Source of the DNA: Piezodorus guildinii
Taxonomy: Eukaryota; Arthropoda; Insecta; Hemiptera; Pentatomidae
Assembly: GCA_023052935.1 (NCBI GenBank)
Contig: CM041292.1
Span: 103,235,906 to 103,299,905, forward strand
Length of the DNA: 64,000 nt
Direction of reading: 5' to 3'
The notes under the pieces were generated by a model. The model was not told the DNA's origin and did not search any database. It saw only the letters and a list, made by a program, of their open reading frames with translations. Of this stretch, positions 35,278-45,187 are shown in pieces; the first letter of the stretch is position 1; every line of letters starts with the position of its first letter. A program made the translations under genes and the position numbers.

Positions 35278-38200
35278 TCACTCCCCCCCAATGACATCGG
35301 CACAGAAACGAACCTTTGGCTTTACCACCCGACCAGACCGGGTGCGATAAGGCGGTGGTGCATCCTGCTGTTCTGAGTCGAGGTCATTTGAAGGTCCGGA
35401 GTCCACTGATGTGGGAGAAGGAGTGGGGTGATCGCACTTGCCGCTGGCCACACCAGAGGGCGATGGAGTAGGCAGATCCCTGTTGCCGCTGTCCTCTGCC
35501 GGTCCCGGGAGAAGATGTGCTACCTTCAGGCGATCCATGGAGACGGTCTTCGGTCCCGTCGGTAACAGCAGCTTGAATGTCTTCTCCTCCCTCGAGAGAA
35601 CCTGATAAGGGCCGGTGTAAGGCGGCGTCAGCGGGCGTCGGACGGTGTCATCCCTAAGGAAAACGTGGGTGCAGTCCTTGAGGTCGCGGTGAACAAAGGT
35701 GCGAGCCGTACTGCTGCGGTGCGGAGCTGGACGGAGCGTCTTCATCGCCTCCCTCAGCGTCTTCAATGTCGCCTCCGCGTCCTCCCGCCGTTCAGAGGGT
35801 TCAAAAAATTCTCCAGGGAGGCGAAGTGGTTGGCCGAAGACCATTTCCGCAGCGCTGGCACCAACATCTTCTCTCACCGCCGACCGAAGACCCAATAGGA
35901 CGGTGGGTAGCACCTTTGTCCACCCCATATTTCCCAACGTTGCTCTTAGGGATGCCTTGAGGGACCTATGCCACCGCTCCACGCACCCGTTGGACTGAGG
36001 ATGGTACGCCGTAGTCTGCTCCTCTGGATACCAAGGACGCGAGTGAGGCTAAGAAAGAGGTCTGACTCAAACTGGCGCCCTTGGTCGGTAGTAATCCTTG
36101 CAGGCGTACCATAACGGGAAATCCACGTGCCCACTATTGCTTCTGCTACCTTGGTGCTTGTAATTTCCTCTAGCGGGCACGCCTCAGGCCAACGCGTGAA
36201 TCGATCTATCATCGTGAGGCAATAACGCATGCCGTTGGAGAGTGGCAGAGGCCCAACGATGTCCACGTGGATATGCTCCATCCTTCCGCTGGGTGCAAAG
36301 GTACCTGGAGGAGTCACTGTGTGACGGACAACTTTCGATCGCTGGCAGAGAATGCAGCAGCGTGCCCACCTCGAGACGTCGGCGTTCATGCCTGGCCAAA
36401 AGAAACGCTGCGTGACCAGCCGCCTCGAGGACCGTATCCCGGGGTGACTGAGCCCATGCAGGCGGTGGAAGATCTCTTCTCGCATGGACTCAGGAACGTA
36501 TGGTCGCGCTTGAGGCGTAGAGGTTTCGCAGAGGACAGACGAGGCTGTACCGGGAGGCTGGATCCAGCGAAGCTGAAGACGGCTGTTCTTCTGAAGCTCA
36601 GAAACCGATGGATCCTTCTGCTGCTCGGACGCAAGGCGCTCATAGTCCTCGGTACAGTCGATGTCCTCAACCCTCGAGAGCGCGTCGGCAACTGCGTTGT
36701 CTTCCCCGGGTACGTGGCGGATGTCGGTTGTGAACTGGCTGATAAAGTTTACCAACCGAATCCGCATGGGCGTCGCTGTCTCTGGCTTCTGATAGAACGC
36801 TTGTTCAAGCGGTTTGTGGTCCGTCCAGACAGCAAAATGTCTCCCCTCAAGGTAATGGCGAAAGTGCTTAATGGCGCGGTGGATGGCCAATAGTTCCCTG
36901 TCGTACGTGGCGTACTTCTGTTGCGCTGGAGCGAGAGCCTTGGAGAAAAATCCAAGAGGCCGCCAAACGTCGCCATCCTTCTGCTGCAAGACTGCTCCCA
37001 TAGCTGTGCTGGAGGCATCACATACCAGGACAAGCTCAGCGTCAGCCTTAGGATGTCCCAGTACCGCGGAGTTCTTGATGGCAGTCTTGCAGCGCTCGAA
37101 CGCTTCTACGGCTTTGTTGTTCCATTCGACTGGCCTCTTGTCATTCTTCTTCGCTCCAGCAAAGAACCTGTTGAGCGGAGCTTGCATTTCCGCCGCTCTG
37201 GGTATGCAACGGCGATAAAAGTTAAACATACCCAGAAAACGCCGCAGGTCCTTGATAGTAGCAGGCCTAGGATAGGAAACTATGGCCTCCACCTTCGCTG
37301 ACTGGGCGCTGATGCCGGAGGAGTTCACTCTATGTCCCAGAAACTCGACCTCCTGACGAGCGAAGGCACACTTCGTCAGGTTCACCGTGAGGCCGTGATC
37401 CTGCAGCCGCCGTAGCACTTCCTCCATATGTGCTTTGTGCTCCTCTTCATCTCTTGAGCCGATGATAATATCATCGAGGAACCACCAGGCAAAGTCCAAC
37501 CCTCGAAGCACACGGTCCAGGAACCGTTGGAAGGTTTGCGATGCATTCCTGAGACCAAAGCACATACGGAGGAACTCGAAGAGGCCGAAAGGTGTGATGA
37601 CGGCGGTCTTCGGAATATCCTCTTCTGCCACCGGAATCTGGTAATATGCACGGTTAAGGTCCAATGTGGTGAAGATCTTCTTACCGTGCATATTAACGTT
37701 GAAATCCGCCAAGTTGGGCACAGCGTATCTGTCCGGGACCGTCTTAGCGTTGAGCTGCCTGTAGTCGCCGCAGGGCCGGATACCTCCATCCTTCTTCTCG
37801 ACGATGTGCAGCGGACTGGCCCAAGGACTATTCGACGGTCTGCAGATCCCTTCATCCATCATCTGCATAAACTCCTTCTTGGCGGTGTTGTATCTTCCCG
37901 GTGGCAGGCGGCGGGCTCTCGCGGTGACTGGGGCTCCCCTGGTCTCAATGTGATGGACGACATCGTGCTTCGGTTCTGTCATAAAGGACGAAGGCTGAGT
38001 CACAGCAGGGTACCGGCGCAGCAGGGCGGAGTACCATTCTCCTGCTGGTACTGAGCAGATGGTGGGCACCGGTACCTTCGCCAATTTACCTCTAGATGTC
38101 AGCCCCGTCCTCTGGTCCACCAGCTGGCACCCGGCGAGATCTACCATCATGTTGTAGTGAAAAAGTAAATCCGCGCCGATGATGGGATGGCTAACCTTGG

Positions 38201-38466
38201 CAACGATAAATCGCCACGACATTTTCCGCCGGAGCCCCAGATCAAGGTTCTGGACAATGGTGCCATACGTTGGAATGGGCGTCCCATTGGCAGCATACAA
38301 CGTGAACTCCTCGGTGGCCTTCGTCCTGTTCGTCACCGGGTAGACAGATAGGGTGGCTCCGGTATCCACCAGATATCTGACCCCGGACTTTCTGTCAGAG
38401 ACGAAGAGTCGACGGTTGTTAGCCATAGCGACGGGACCCGCCTTGTTCGCCGCTATGACTAGTTTA
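35278..38466 (-). pseudogene. Gypsy pol: protease, reverse transcriptase, RNase H, integrase, broken by one frameshift
   Basis: The enzyme polyprotein. It is entered from gag by a -1 shift at 38462-38468; the in-frame ATG at 38426 is probably not the true start. Counting from that ATG: protease DTG at 21-23; reverse transcriptase from ~165, with 'TTLDLNRAYYQIP' (D256) and palm box 'FLDDI' (D318, D319); RNase H acidic residues near 470, 511, 536 and 581 ('WTDHKPL', 'DALSR'); integrase zinc finger (H654/H661, C691/C694) and core D722 and D781. A single-base deletion near 36013-36018 shifts the frame just before the catalytic Glu. The rest ('PQSNGCVERWHR', GPY/F module 'PYTGPYQVLSR') is open in the frame ending at 35278. 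Confidence 0.95.
35281..35291 (-). promoter_or_regulatory. polypurine tract
   Basis: On the element's strand TTGGGGGGGAG, three bases before the 3' LTR; the primer site for plus-strand DNA synthesis. It also encodes the last residues of pol (Gly-Gly-Glu), and the TGA stop fills the three-base gap to the LTR. Confidence 0.85.
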
Positions 38467-38468
38467 AA
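38424..38468 (-). promoter_or_regulatory. -1 ribosomal frameshift signal between gag and pol
   Basis: On the element's strand the slippery heptamer T TTA AAC (38468-38462) sits in the gag frame and is followed immediately by the gag stop TAG. After a 4-base spacer there is a stem: CATAGCGGCG (38457-38448) pairs with CGTCGCTATG (38433-38424), ten pairs including one G-U, around a 14-base loop. Pol is open in exactly the -1 frame across this site. UUUAAAC is a well-known -1 slippery sequence. The 3' arm of the stem ends with the first pol ATG. Confidence 0.92.
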
Positions 38469-39292
38469 GCCCTAGCCGGTTTCCAGTCGCAGGGCTGACG
38501 GCATCTGGTCGCCTTATCTCTGAAGCGTTCGTGGTAAAAACAGAGACGCCGTCTACTCTTGCTTCTAGAGCCCCTGCGATTCCGACTTGACGATCCGCTG
38601 TCCCGCCGACTTGTCCTGGCCCCCATTTGCGCTTTTAGAGCGGCTACTTCGGCAGTCAGGCGCTCGATGGCAGCTCCTATGTCTCCTCCATCTCTTCTTG
38701 AAGGCCCCGGAGTTGGCTCCGGCTGATAAGCCATAATCGGATTACCTGGGGGTTGCTGAATCTCCGCTATTTTATCTGCGATGCGGGCCAACTTGGTCAG
38801 ATCAGTATGATCGGTAGCAGCCAAAGCCGCCTGCATTCCCTCAGGTAACCCCCGGAGCCACAGAGTACTAAGCATGTCCTCCGGGACCTTCTCTCCTGCC
38901 AGCTGCTGCATCTCTCGCAGAAATTGGGAAGGCCTCTGATCGCCCAATTTCTGCTCTTCCAGGAGTTTTTTCATCTTCCAGCTATCTGACTGCCCGAAGC
39001 TGGAAAGTAGCCGCTCTTTTAACCTTTCATAGGGCTCATTAACAGGCGGATTACGAGCCAGATCTGCGACTTGTCGAAGAGTCTGAAAATCAAGCTGGGC
39101 GATAATCAGCTGAAATTTGCTCTTACTATTACTGATCTTACATGAGCTGAATACCGCCTCAGCTTGAATGAACCACAGATCTGGCTCTTCTCTATAAAAA
39201 GTTGGCAATCTCGCCAGCGCATTGGGGGCCGATGCTGACTCCACCTCCACTTTCTTGTCCTCCATGTCCAGCGTGAATAAATCAAATGGCAT
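38459..39292 (-). CDS. Gypsy gag, CsRn1 type, CHCC zinc motif
   Basis: An intact 277-residue structural protein that would form the virus-like particle and bind element RNA. The N-terminal part ('LPTFYREEPDLWFIQAEAVF' through 'SDSWKMKKLLEEQKLGDQRP') matches the capsid-like region usual in this lineage. A coiled-coil-like stretch ('IGAAIERLTAEVAALKAQM') is followed by an Arg/Ser-rich segment. A zinc motif with CX2HX9CX3C spacing ('CFYHERFRDKATRCRQPC') replaces the usual CCHC knuckle. The ATG at 39292 is the first in frame downstream of the primer site. The stop TAG directly follows the slippery heptamer, so a minority of ribosomes should read on into pol. Confidence 0.95.
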   Translation of the reverse strand: MPFDLFTLDMEDKKVEVESASAPNALARLPTFYREEPDLWFIQAEAVFSSCKISNSKSKFQLIIAQLDFQTLRQVADLARNPPVNEPYERLKERLLSSFGQSDSWKMKKLLEEQKLGDQRPSQFLREMQQLAGEKVPEDMLSTLWLRGLPEGMQAALAATDHTDLTKLARIADKIAEIQQPPGNPIMAYQPEPTPGPSRRDGGDIGAAIERLTAEVAALKAQMGARTSRRDSGSSSRNRRGSRSKSRRRLCFYHERFRDKATRCRQPCDWKPARALN

Positions 39293-39360
39293 TGTAATGA
39301 TATTGCCAGAAAAATAAAAAAAAGGAGAAAGAGAAGAAAAAATAATAGTTTAAAACTCAC

Positions 39361-39374
39361 CGTCGGGGTCACCA
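39361..39374 (-). promoter_or_regulatory. primer binding site for tRNA-Trp
   Basis: TGGTGACCCCGACG on the element's strand, one base downstream of the 5' LTR. It is complementary to the conserved 3' end of animal tRNA-Trp including CCA. It primes minus-strand DNA synthesis. Confidence 0.88.
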
Positions 39375-39375
39375 C

Positions 39376-39769
39376 TTTAGAGGAGGTGAGGGCGAAATAA
39401 CTACAGCCTGGCACTATTAGTACGAATGGTTCTTTTATTGTTCGTAATGATAAAAACAGTTAAATAAAGCATAGAATACTATAATACAAAAGGAGAACAC
39501 AATATGAGGAGCACACACAAATCGAGATAGCGCCAACCCACAGCTGGTGAGAGGTTGCAATGGATTCGCCACTGTAAAATAAAATAATCTTTCTACTATC
39601 ATAAAACACAGAAAATAAAATAATAAATAAAAATGACCTTCAATTAAATATAAAGAAAACTAAAATATAAACATGTTTGAGACAGTGACAAATCCATTTC
39701 ACATAACCTCTTTGCTCCCACCAGCTGTGTGTTATAACCTCACTCCCTCACACACATCAGGCCATCACA
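39376..39769 (-). repeat. Gypsy 5' LTR
   Basis: 394 bp, differing from the 3' LTR by one extra A (a 4-A run near 39486) and two substitutions (gattcgcc for gatttgcc; gagacagt for gaggcagt). It would carry the promoter. The GATT duplication follows at 39770-39773. Confidence 0.95.
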
Positions 39770-39773
39770 GATT

Positions 39774-40179
39774 CATAACTAACTTATTTTTTTATGAGAT
39801 TTTTTTAAAAAGATTTTATCCTTTAATTCCTACATGTACATGTGTTTAATTGAAAGACAATGACGATGACAAGATCTTGAAAGAATGCTATCCTTTGTCC
39901 CGGTCGTTGACTCGGTCAAAAGAAACAATTAAATAAGTAATAAAGTGAGGTCGGCTAACGGTACCTGATTTGTATGACCTAGTCACAATTGTTTATAATC
40001 GGTCGCTTCATTGTTTCAACAAAGAATTAAAGAGAGAATAGATATTATTTTCCAGTTTCTGTCCAGGATGTTATTGAAATCTAGGTCGTTGATCCTTAGG
40101 TGAACAACCTTTAGTTTTATTTATTATGTATTTGCGCAACAAGTGTACGTTTATGTTTTTTATTCTATATTATAAAACC
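39774..40179. other. AT-rich non-coding stretch
   Basis: Nothing recognised. Confidence 0.45.
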
Positions 40180-40425
40180 TAAATTTAGCCACAGGGATCA
40201 CTTGTAGCTGGGTGGCTAGCATAATAGCCTCCTAAGCCAAAGGTCACGGGTTCAAAACGATTTTTTAATGGGAGTAAAAAATCCTTTGTTATGCCGTCCT
40301 TCGGTACTCGTAAAAGATCCCTATCCTAATAAAACCTGTATAGGCAAAATTTAGGACTGTAGCATCGTCCGATTAGCCATAGTAGCATAAAGTGACGTTA
40401 AAAATAAATAAATAAATTTAGCCAC
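40180..40425 (+). mobile_element. SINE-B, tRNA-derived, with 13-bp TSD
   Basis: A 220-bp SINE (40193-40412) flanked by perfect duplications of TAAATTTAGCCAC (40180-40192 and 40413-40425). The head 'agggatcacttgtagctggg' contains an A-box-like TAGCTGGGTGGC, and 'ggtcacgggttcaaaacg' gives the B box. The body includes 'gccgtccttcggtactcg' and ends 'gtgacgttaaaaataaataa'. It depends on LINE enzymes for movement. A second copy lies at 41972-42255 and a decayed one at 15.7 kb. Confidence 0.92.
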
Positions 40426-40539
40426 TCTGTTCCGAAGGAAATAAAATTTAATAACATGTGTTTGTTTAGATTTTTGTTTGTAGTAGTGCTTTCGAATGAA
40501 AAAAAAAAATTATACTTAAGGTTAATGGTCAAAAATTTG

Positions 40540-40860
40540 TAATTGTCCTGATGTAATGTTTTGGTGTCTATTTTGTTGAAAATCTGTCCAGTATCTTGTC
40601 TTCCTTCTAGACAAAAGACTAACTTGGTAACTGCACACTAGAGTTAAACTACAAGAGCTTAACCGACGATCTGGCCAATTATACAGACTGTTACACAGAA
40701 AATCTCCAATTTCTTTTGAAAACAAAGTTTTGCGAACTTGGAACCGTCAATGCTCCATATTATGTCACCAACCATACCTCACCCCACGACCTAAATATTC
40801 TATTTATTTTAGACCTTATTCCTATCCATCTACTAAAATCAAATAAACATTGAACACTAA
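40540..40860 (+). pseudogene. Jockey-type LINE relic, ORF2 internal fragment
   Basis: Read in shifting frames it gives 'SVQYLVFLLDKRLTW', then a stop, 'ELNRRSGQLYRLLHRKSP', and after an internal deletion 'NAPYYVTNHTSPHDLNIPFI'. These line up in order with 'TVRYLGLYLDKRLTW', 'ELNQRYGLLSRLLDKRSK' and 'NAPFYVSNETLHTDLDIPFV' of the 28.8-31.5 kb ORF2. Stops, a frameshift and a deletion show it is long dead. Confidence 0.78.
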
Positions 40861-41962
40861 AAAAAAAACAAGAACATAATTTTATATGTATTGAATAATA
40901 AATAAAATAGACACAAGATACAAAAGTTACTAATTTCAAATATTAAAAAAATATAATACATTTAATAGTAAAGTTAATAAAGTTGTCCATTATGATTCTC
41001 AGCATCACAAAACAGACTCTCGTGCTAGAGGATTTTGGGCCCTCTCTTTAAATATGACTCTTACTGTGCGAGTTACTTTAAACAGTGACGTTGCGGTGGA
41101 TCCGTTCTGGCTATTAAGTTATTATGAGTGAAACGGGACCATCTGTCATTTCTGAGGCGTGTAACAGCTACCTTGGTTTAGGAGTTGAGAGTAAAAGAAA
41201 TATCGGATTTAGTTTATGAAAATTATTTTTCTTAATTATTTTTTTATATCCTTGAACGGTTTTTCGAGCTCCTTTCAGCTATCCTTTAATCTAAATTACC
41301 ACCACCTCCAATCGGACCAAGGTTTATTTCTATCTCATTGCAAAATTTAGAATGCAAGGTAGTAGATAGCGATGGATCAATGAATCGAATGAACACTAAG
41401 TTGTGTATAAAGGATTCCTCTATATTTTAGAATATAGAGTTTGGAATCTCCACGCTGAATGGCATAAAGGGAAAGCTAAAGAAGAAGAGTTTGGAAAAAA
41501 AAGTATGGCCGGGATATAGTCTATCATTCCTATAATTTTATGGCGTTGTTTTTGTAATAATGCAATTTATTTATGATTTTCAATGATTACTGCTTCATTT
41601 GCATAAAAACATGTTGTATCGAGTTTACGGATAAACACGAGTAAGCTACTTTAGTAGCTCCAAATTTTATGTTTAGGGATTTGATATTAGCTCTTGATGT
41701 ATTTGGCTTTTACCACCTAAAATTAACACTTCAACGCGGACTATGAAAATAAAGCAGAGTTTACTCATCTATGTAACTGGGTGAAAGGTATTATAACATT
41801 CAGAAAAATTTGAGCAACGGAAAAATCATTATTTGAGCATTAAACTGAGAATTGGTGGATAAAACAGGTTCCTTAAAAACAAAAAAAAAAAAAAAAAATG
41901 TAAATCGTTCCTTAAAATGTTACTTTCGATTTGGAATAGTTGACGGTTTAAACAAAGTTAAT
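40861..41962. other. non-coding stretch
   Basis: AT-rich, with GC-richer patches at about 41020-41160. No genes recognised. Confidence 0.45.
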
Positions 41963-42264
41963 CGAAAATACATGTTTGTTTATTTACTTAACGCCACTGT
42001 ATGCTACTGTGGCTAATCCGACGATGCTACAGTAGGAGCCCTAAATATTGCCTGTCCAGGTTAAATTAGGATAGGGATATTTAGCGAGTACCTGGCATCA
42101 CACGGGCTAGGAACGACCTTTCTATGTCCTCTCCGAAGGAGGGCATAACTAAGGATTTTTGACTCCCATTAAAAAATCCTAGGACCATCTGCGTGTTTGA
42201 ACCCGTGACCTTTGGCATAGGAGCCTGTTATGCCACCATGCTACAGGTGATCCCCCGAAAATAC
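41963..42264 (-). mobile_element. SINE-B, tRNA-derived, with 9-bp TSD
   Basis: A minus-strand copy (41972-42255) flanked by CGAAAATAC (41963-41971 and 42256-42264). On its own strand it starts 'gggggatcacctgtagcatg', has the B box 'aggtcacgggttcaaacacg', and ends 'ggcgttaagtaaataaacaa'. It diverges from the 40.2 kb copy by many substitutions, so the two insertions are independent and of different age. Confidence 0.88.
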
Positions 42265-44495
42265 TTCTATACCTAGCAATGGAAAATATTGGTGACCATA
42301 TAATGTCTGCCATTATATCTGTATATAATATCTGTCAGGTTCCACATGATTCCGGACAGTTGATAGGAAAATTATCTCTACATAATTGAAAATTAAGCTG
42401 AAATCTTTAAGGAATGTGATAGCCAATGAGAGGGAAGATGGACTGAACGTATTTTATGATGCACACCGGAGACAAAATGAAAGAAGAATGGTCTGAGGAG
42501 ATGCATAGCGCTAAGAAACAATAATAAACCGAGTAATGCGTGTAAGAGATTGGCAAGGTTTAAAAAATACCGTAAAAACTTATGTTTGTTGACAACTAAC
42601 ACGTATAAGTACATGTAAAAGCAACTATAAATTTCCTGAATTAGATTTTGTAAAGAAATAAAAATAAAAAAAAAGCTGCAAATTATTACACAATGGCTTA
42701 TTATTTCCAAATAACAATATTAGGATAACAGTGATTCAAAGCATCATATCCTATTATAACAAAAAGCAAACAATTTATTAATTAATTAGAAGAAATGGAT
42801 ATTTTTTTATTCGTTATTCGGATTCTATGCATCTTGAAATGTAAGCTCTTAAATTTCGAGGAGAGGTTATTTTATTTTATTTTTTTTGGTCTATTACAAA
42901 AGTTCATTATTAAAAATAATAAACCAAAATACAGAGATGTATAGACATTATTAATGTTTTTTCTTTATTTCACAACACGTAGCTAATTCAGGAAGATTTT
43001 ATAGTACGAATGCCCCTATATTATAGCACTATATTACCGTAATCCTTAGTCACTAGCCCGATTGATTTTTTGGAAGGTCTCAATTAAGCCCGTATTCCCT
43101 AAAGTTCGAAACATGTTCAGCGTACCTATCTTTGTGTATTTTTTACTTCGATTATAAAGATGTCATTTATTAGTGAGGATTGCTTATTTAATGTCCCTGT
43201 AATTGTATTTGATTTTTGTTTTTTTTATTTGATTGGGGTATTGGTTTCAAGGGCTGAATTGAATATTGAGGATGAAGAGATAAAGTTCAAAGTGGACGTT
43301 AGCCAGGGGCCGTTGCCAGAAATAGCCAGGAGTGATTGCCCCAAGTGCTGTCTGTAGCCCCCCGGCATCACTAACTACCCGATCAAGGAGGACCTCCTAG
43401 TCAGAGAAAACTTAGTTTCGAGTTGGCCTCTACTCAGGAACCCTTTCAGATCTCGGAGAAGGGGGAGGTGTCTTTCCTTATTTCATATCTTAAATTAAGA
43501 TGTTAGCTTTTCATAGTTGATGCATTCGACTGATTAAAAGAACCCCAAGAAACAAAGTTTGGGCCAATTGTGTTCGATGAGGGCTTCGCTTTGTCTTTCG
43601 CCATCTCTAGATTCGAGGAAGTTAGATGAGTTATGTAAATTTCGATTCCATCTCGTTTCTTGTTTCCATCACCGTCTTTTTTTCTGATCTGAAAATTTAT
43701 AACGTCGGTTTAGTTGTAACTTGGGGACGTATAAGCAATAAATACAACTTTTCCGCTTTAATTTACAAACTTAAAAGAAAAAACATATATAATTGATGAT
43801 GGGATCGAAATTTGACCAAAATATTAATATTATAGACTAAATAATTATTAAATTATTTGTTATCTCAATATCATTATTCCTTGCCTTCAAAGAATCGGAA
43901 ACTATTCAAAGGAATGGACCAAACATGCTTTGACTTATGATAGGTAGTATGTGAAAAATGGTTTCCTTAATAAAATAAAGAAGCCATCTCATGTTTGGCT
44001 CATGACTTATGATTTGATTAGTATTTGTTAGAAAAAGTCCAATATGCATTTAAATACATACCCATACATAGTTATTATATTTTCATTTTTATCCGATAAG
44101 AGAAAAACAAATCTTGGACTTTCTGGAATCATTAGATTTAATTGAACCATTAAATTAAATAAGTTTACAAACCAAGCAGAGTGAAGTCAACCTTGCTTGG
44201 CGACAGAAGCGAATAAGAAATATGATAAATCCTAAAACTGCTGCTTTTACATTAAAACCATATGTTTATCATAATTATTATACTTGTCAACATAATTAGT
44301 GTAGCTAAGATATAAGTTTAATGAATTTAAATGTTGAATTATTATTTTGTTACATATAACACCTGAAAAAAATAATGCTTGATGTTTGATAATATTTAAA
44401 TTTGGTGGGATCAAATTAGAATATGATCAACTTCTAATTCTTTGGTGCACATTAAGAAGAAAAATAGAATTGTACGAATGTCAATATGCTTTAAG
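42265..44495. other. non-coding stretch with a GC-richer patch
   Basis: Mostly AT-rich. A GC-richer patch lies at about 43290-43460, including a 65-residue frame (43160-43357) ending 'VSQGPLPEIARSDCPKCCL' with no recognised domain and a hydrophobic low-complexity start. I do not support it as a gene. Confidence 0.4.

Positions 44496-44497
<2 letters not shown>

Positions 44498-44555
<58 letters not shown>
44498..44555. repeat. (TA)n(TG)n microsatellite
   Basis: About 23 TA units followed by five TG units. Confidence 0.95.
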
Positions 44556-44570
44556 AAGTTTATATAAAGA

Positions 44571-45092
44571 TCTTAGGTTTCAGTCAATAAATAAACAATT
44601 TTATTTACGCGAACTTTCGAGAATTCATTGTTCTCATATTCACGCCTTTTCAACAGTACTTCTAAATAATAATAATAAATTTACAAAAAAAATTAAAATC
44701 AATCAGCAAATAAAGAACTTCTCGGACTCCTGACGTCATAAATTTGGAAAATCCTCCATACCTGAACTATTCCTTGCATCTTTGCTTCAGTGTTCTTTCA
44801 AAGATTACAGTACACAATTATGTCTATGTAAGACACCATTTTGTCTCAAATTATAGTAAAATTTCTAATAATATCTTTAATGTAAATTCCTATTGAAATA
44901 TCTATTTAACTACTATATCTATATCTATATGCATCTATATTTATATGCATTAGATTCAATTCATTCTTATCTGTCTATCTGACAATAACATCATCTATTA
45001 ATTATTGTATACAAGTTTTAATGTGCAGTTTTTTGTTTTTGCACTGGTTATATATAGATATGAATTGTCTATTTTTTGACTGAAACCCTAGA
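44571..45092 (-). mobile_element. inverted-repeat element with a degenerate hammerhead-like motif
   Basis: Left arm 'tcttaggtttcagtcaataa' (44571-44592) and right arm 'ttttttgactgaaacccta' (to 45092) are inverted complements with few mismatches, both bordered by (TA)n tracts. Just inside the left arm, on the minus strand, lies TGAATAT, then GAGAA-7-TTCTC, then GAAAG (44614-44642). This is the shape of the CTGANGA/GAAA hammerhead core but with a degenerate first box. Similar segments occur in Penelope-like element terminal repeats. The interior has no coding signal. Confidence 0.45.
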
Positions 45093-45115
45093 CCAGTAGA
45101 AAACTTAAATAATCA

Positions 45116-45118
<3 letters not shown>

Positions 45119-45178
<60 letters not shown>
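45119..45178. repeat. (TA)n microsatellite
   Basis: About 30 TA units followed by a short T run. Confidence 0.95.

Positions 45179-45187
<9 letters not shown>

Larger units (their letters stand above)
34885..39769 (-). mobile_element. Ty3/Gypsy LTR retrotransposon, CsRn1 type, 4885 bp
   Basis: A complete minus-strand element: 394-bp 5' LTR, tRNA-Trp primer site, gag, pol joined by a -1 frameshift signal, polypurine tract and 393-bp 3' LTR. It is flanked by 4-bp duplications GATT (34881-34884 and 39770-39773). The LTRs differ by two substitutions and one indel, so insertion is recent. The coding part is markedly GC-richer than its surroundings. The CHCC zinc motif of Gag and the tRNA-Trp primer are characters described for the CsRn1/Kabuki lineage. 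There is no env-like frame. A one-base deletion in the integrase makes this copy defective on its own. Confidence 0.96.

Noticed and set aside
36184..37855. Minus-strand frames of 71-157 residues overlapping pol
   Set aside because: Out-of-frame shadows within a continuous domain-bearing pol frame.
35665..38054. Plus-strand open frames of 60-208 residues across the Gypsy region
   Set aside because: They are antisense shadows of gag and pol, kept open by GC-rich codon structure. Domain motifs are all on the minus strand.
43160..43357. 65-residue frame ending in Cys-Pro-Lys-Cys-Cys
   Set aside because: Low-complexity hydrophobic start, no domain, no exon context.
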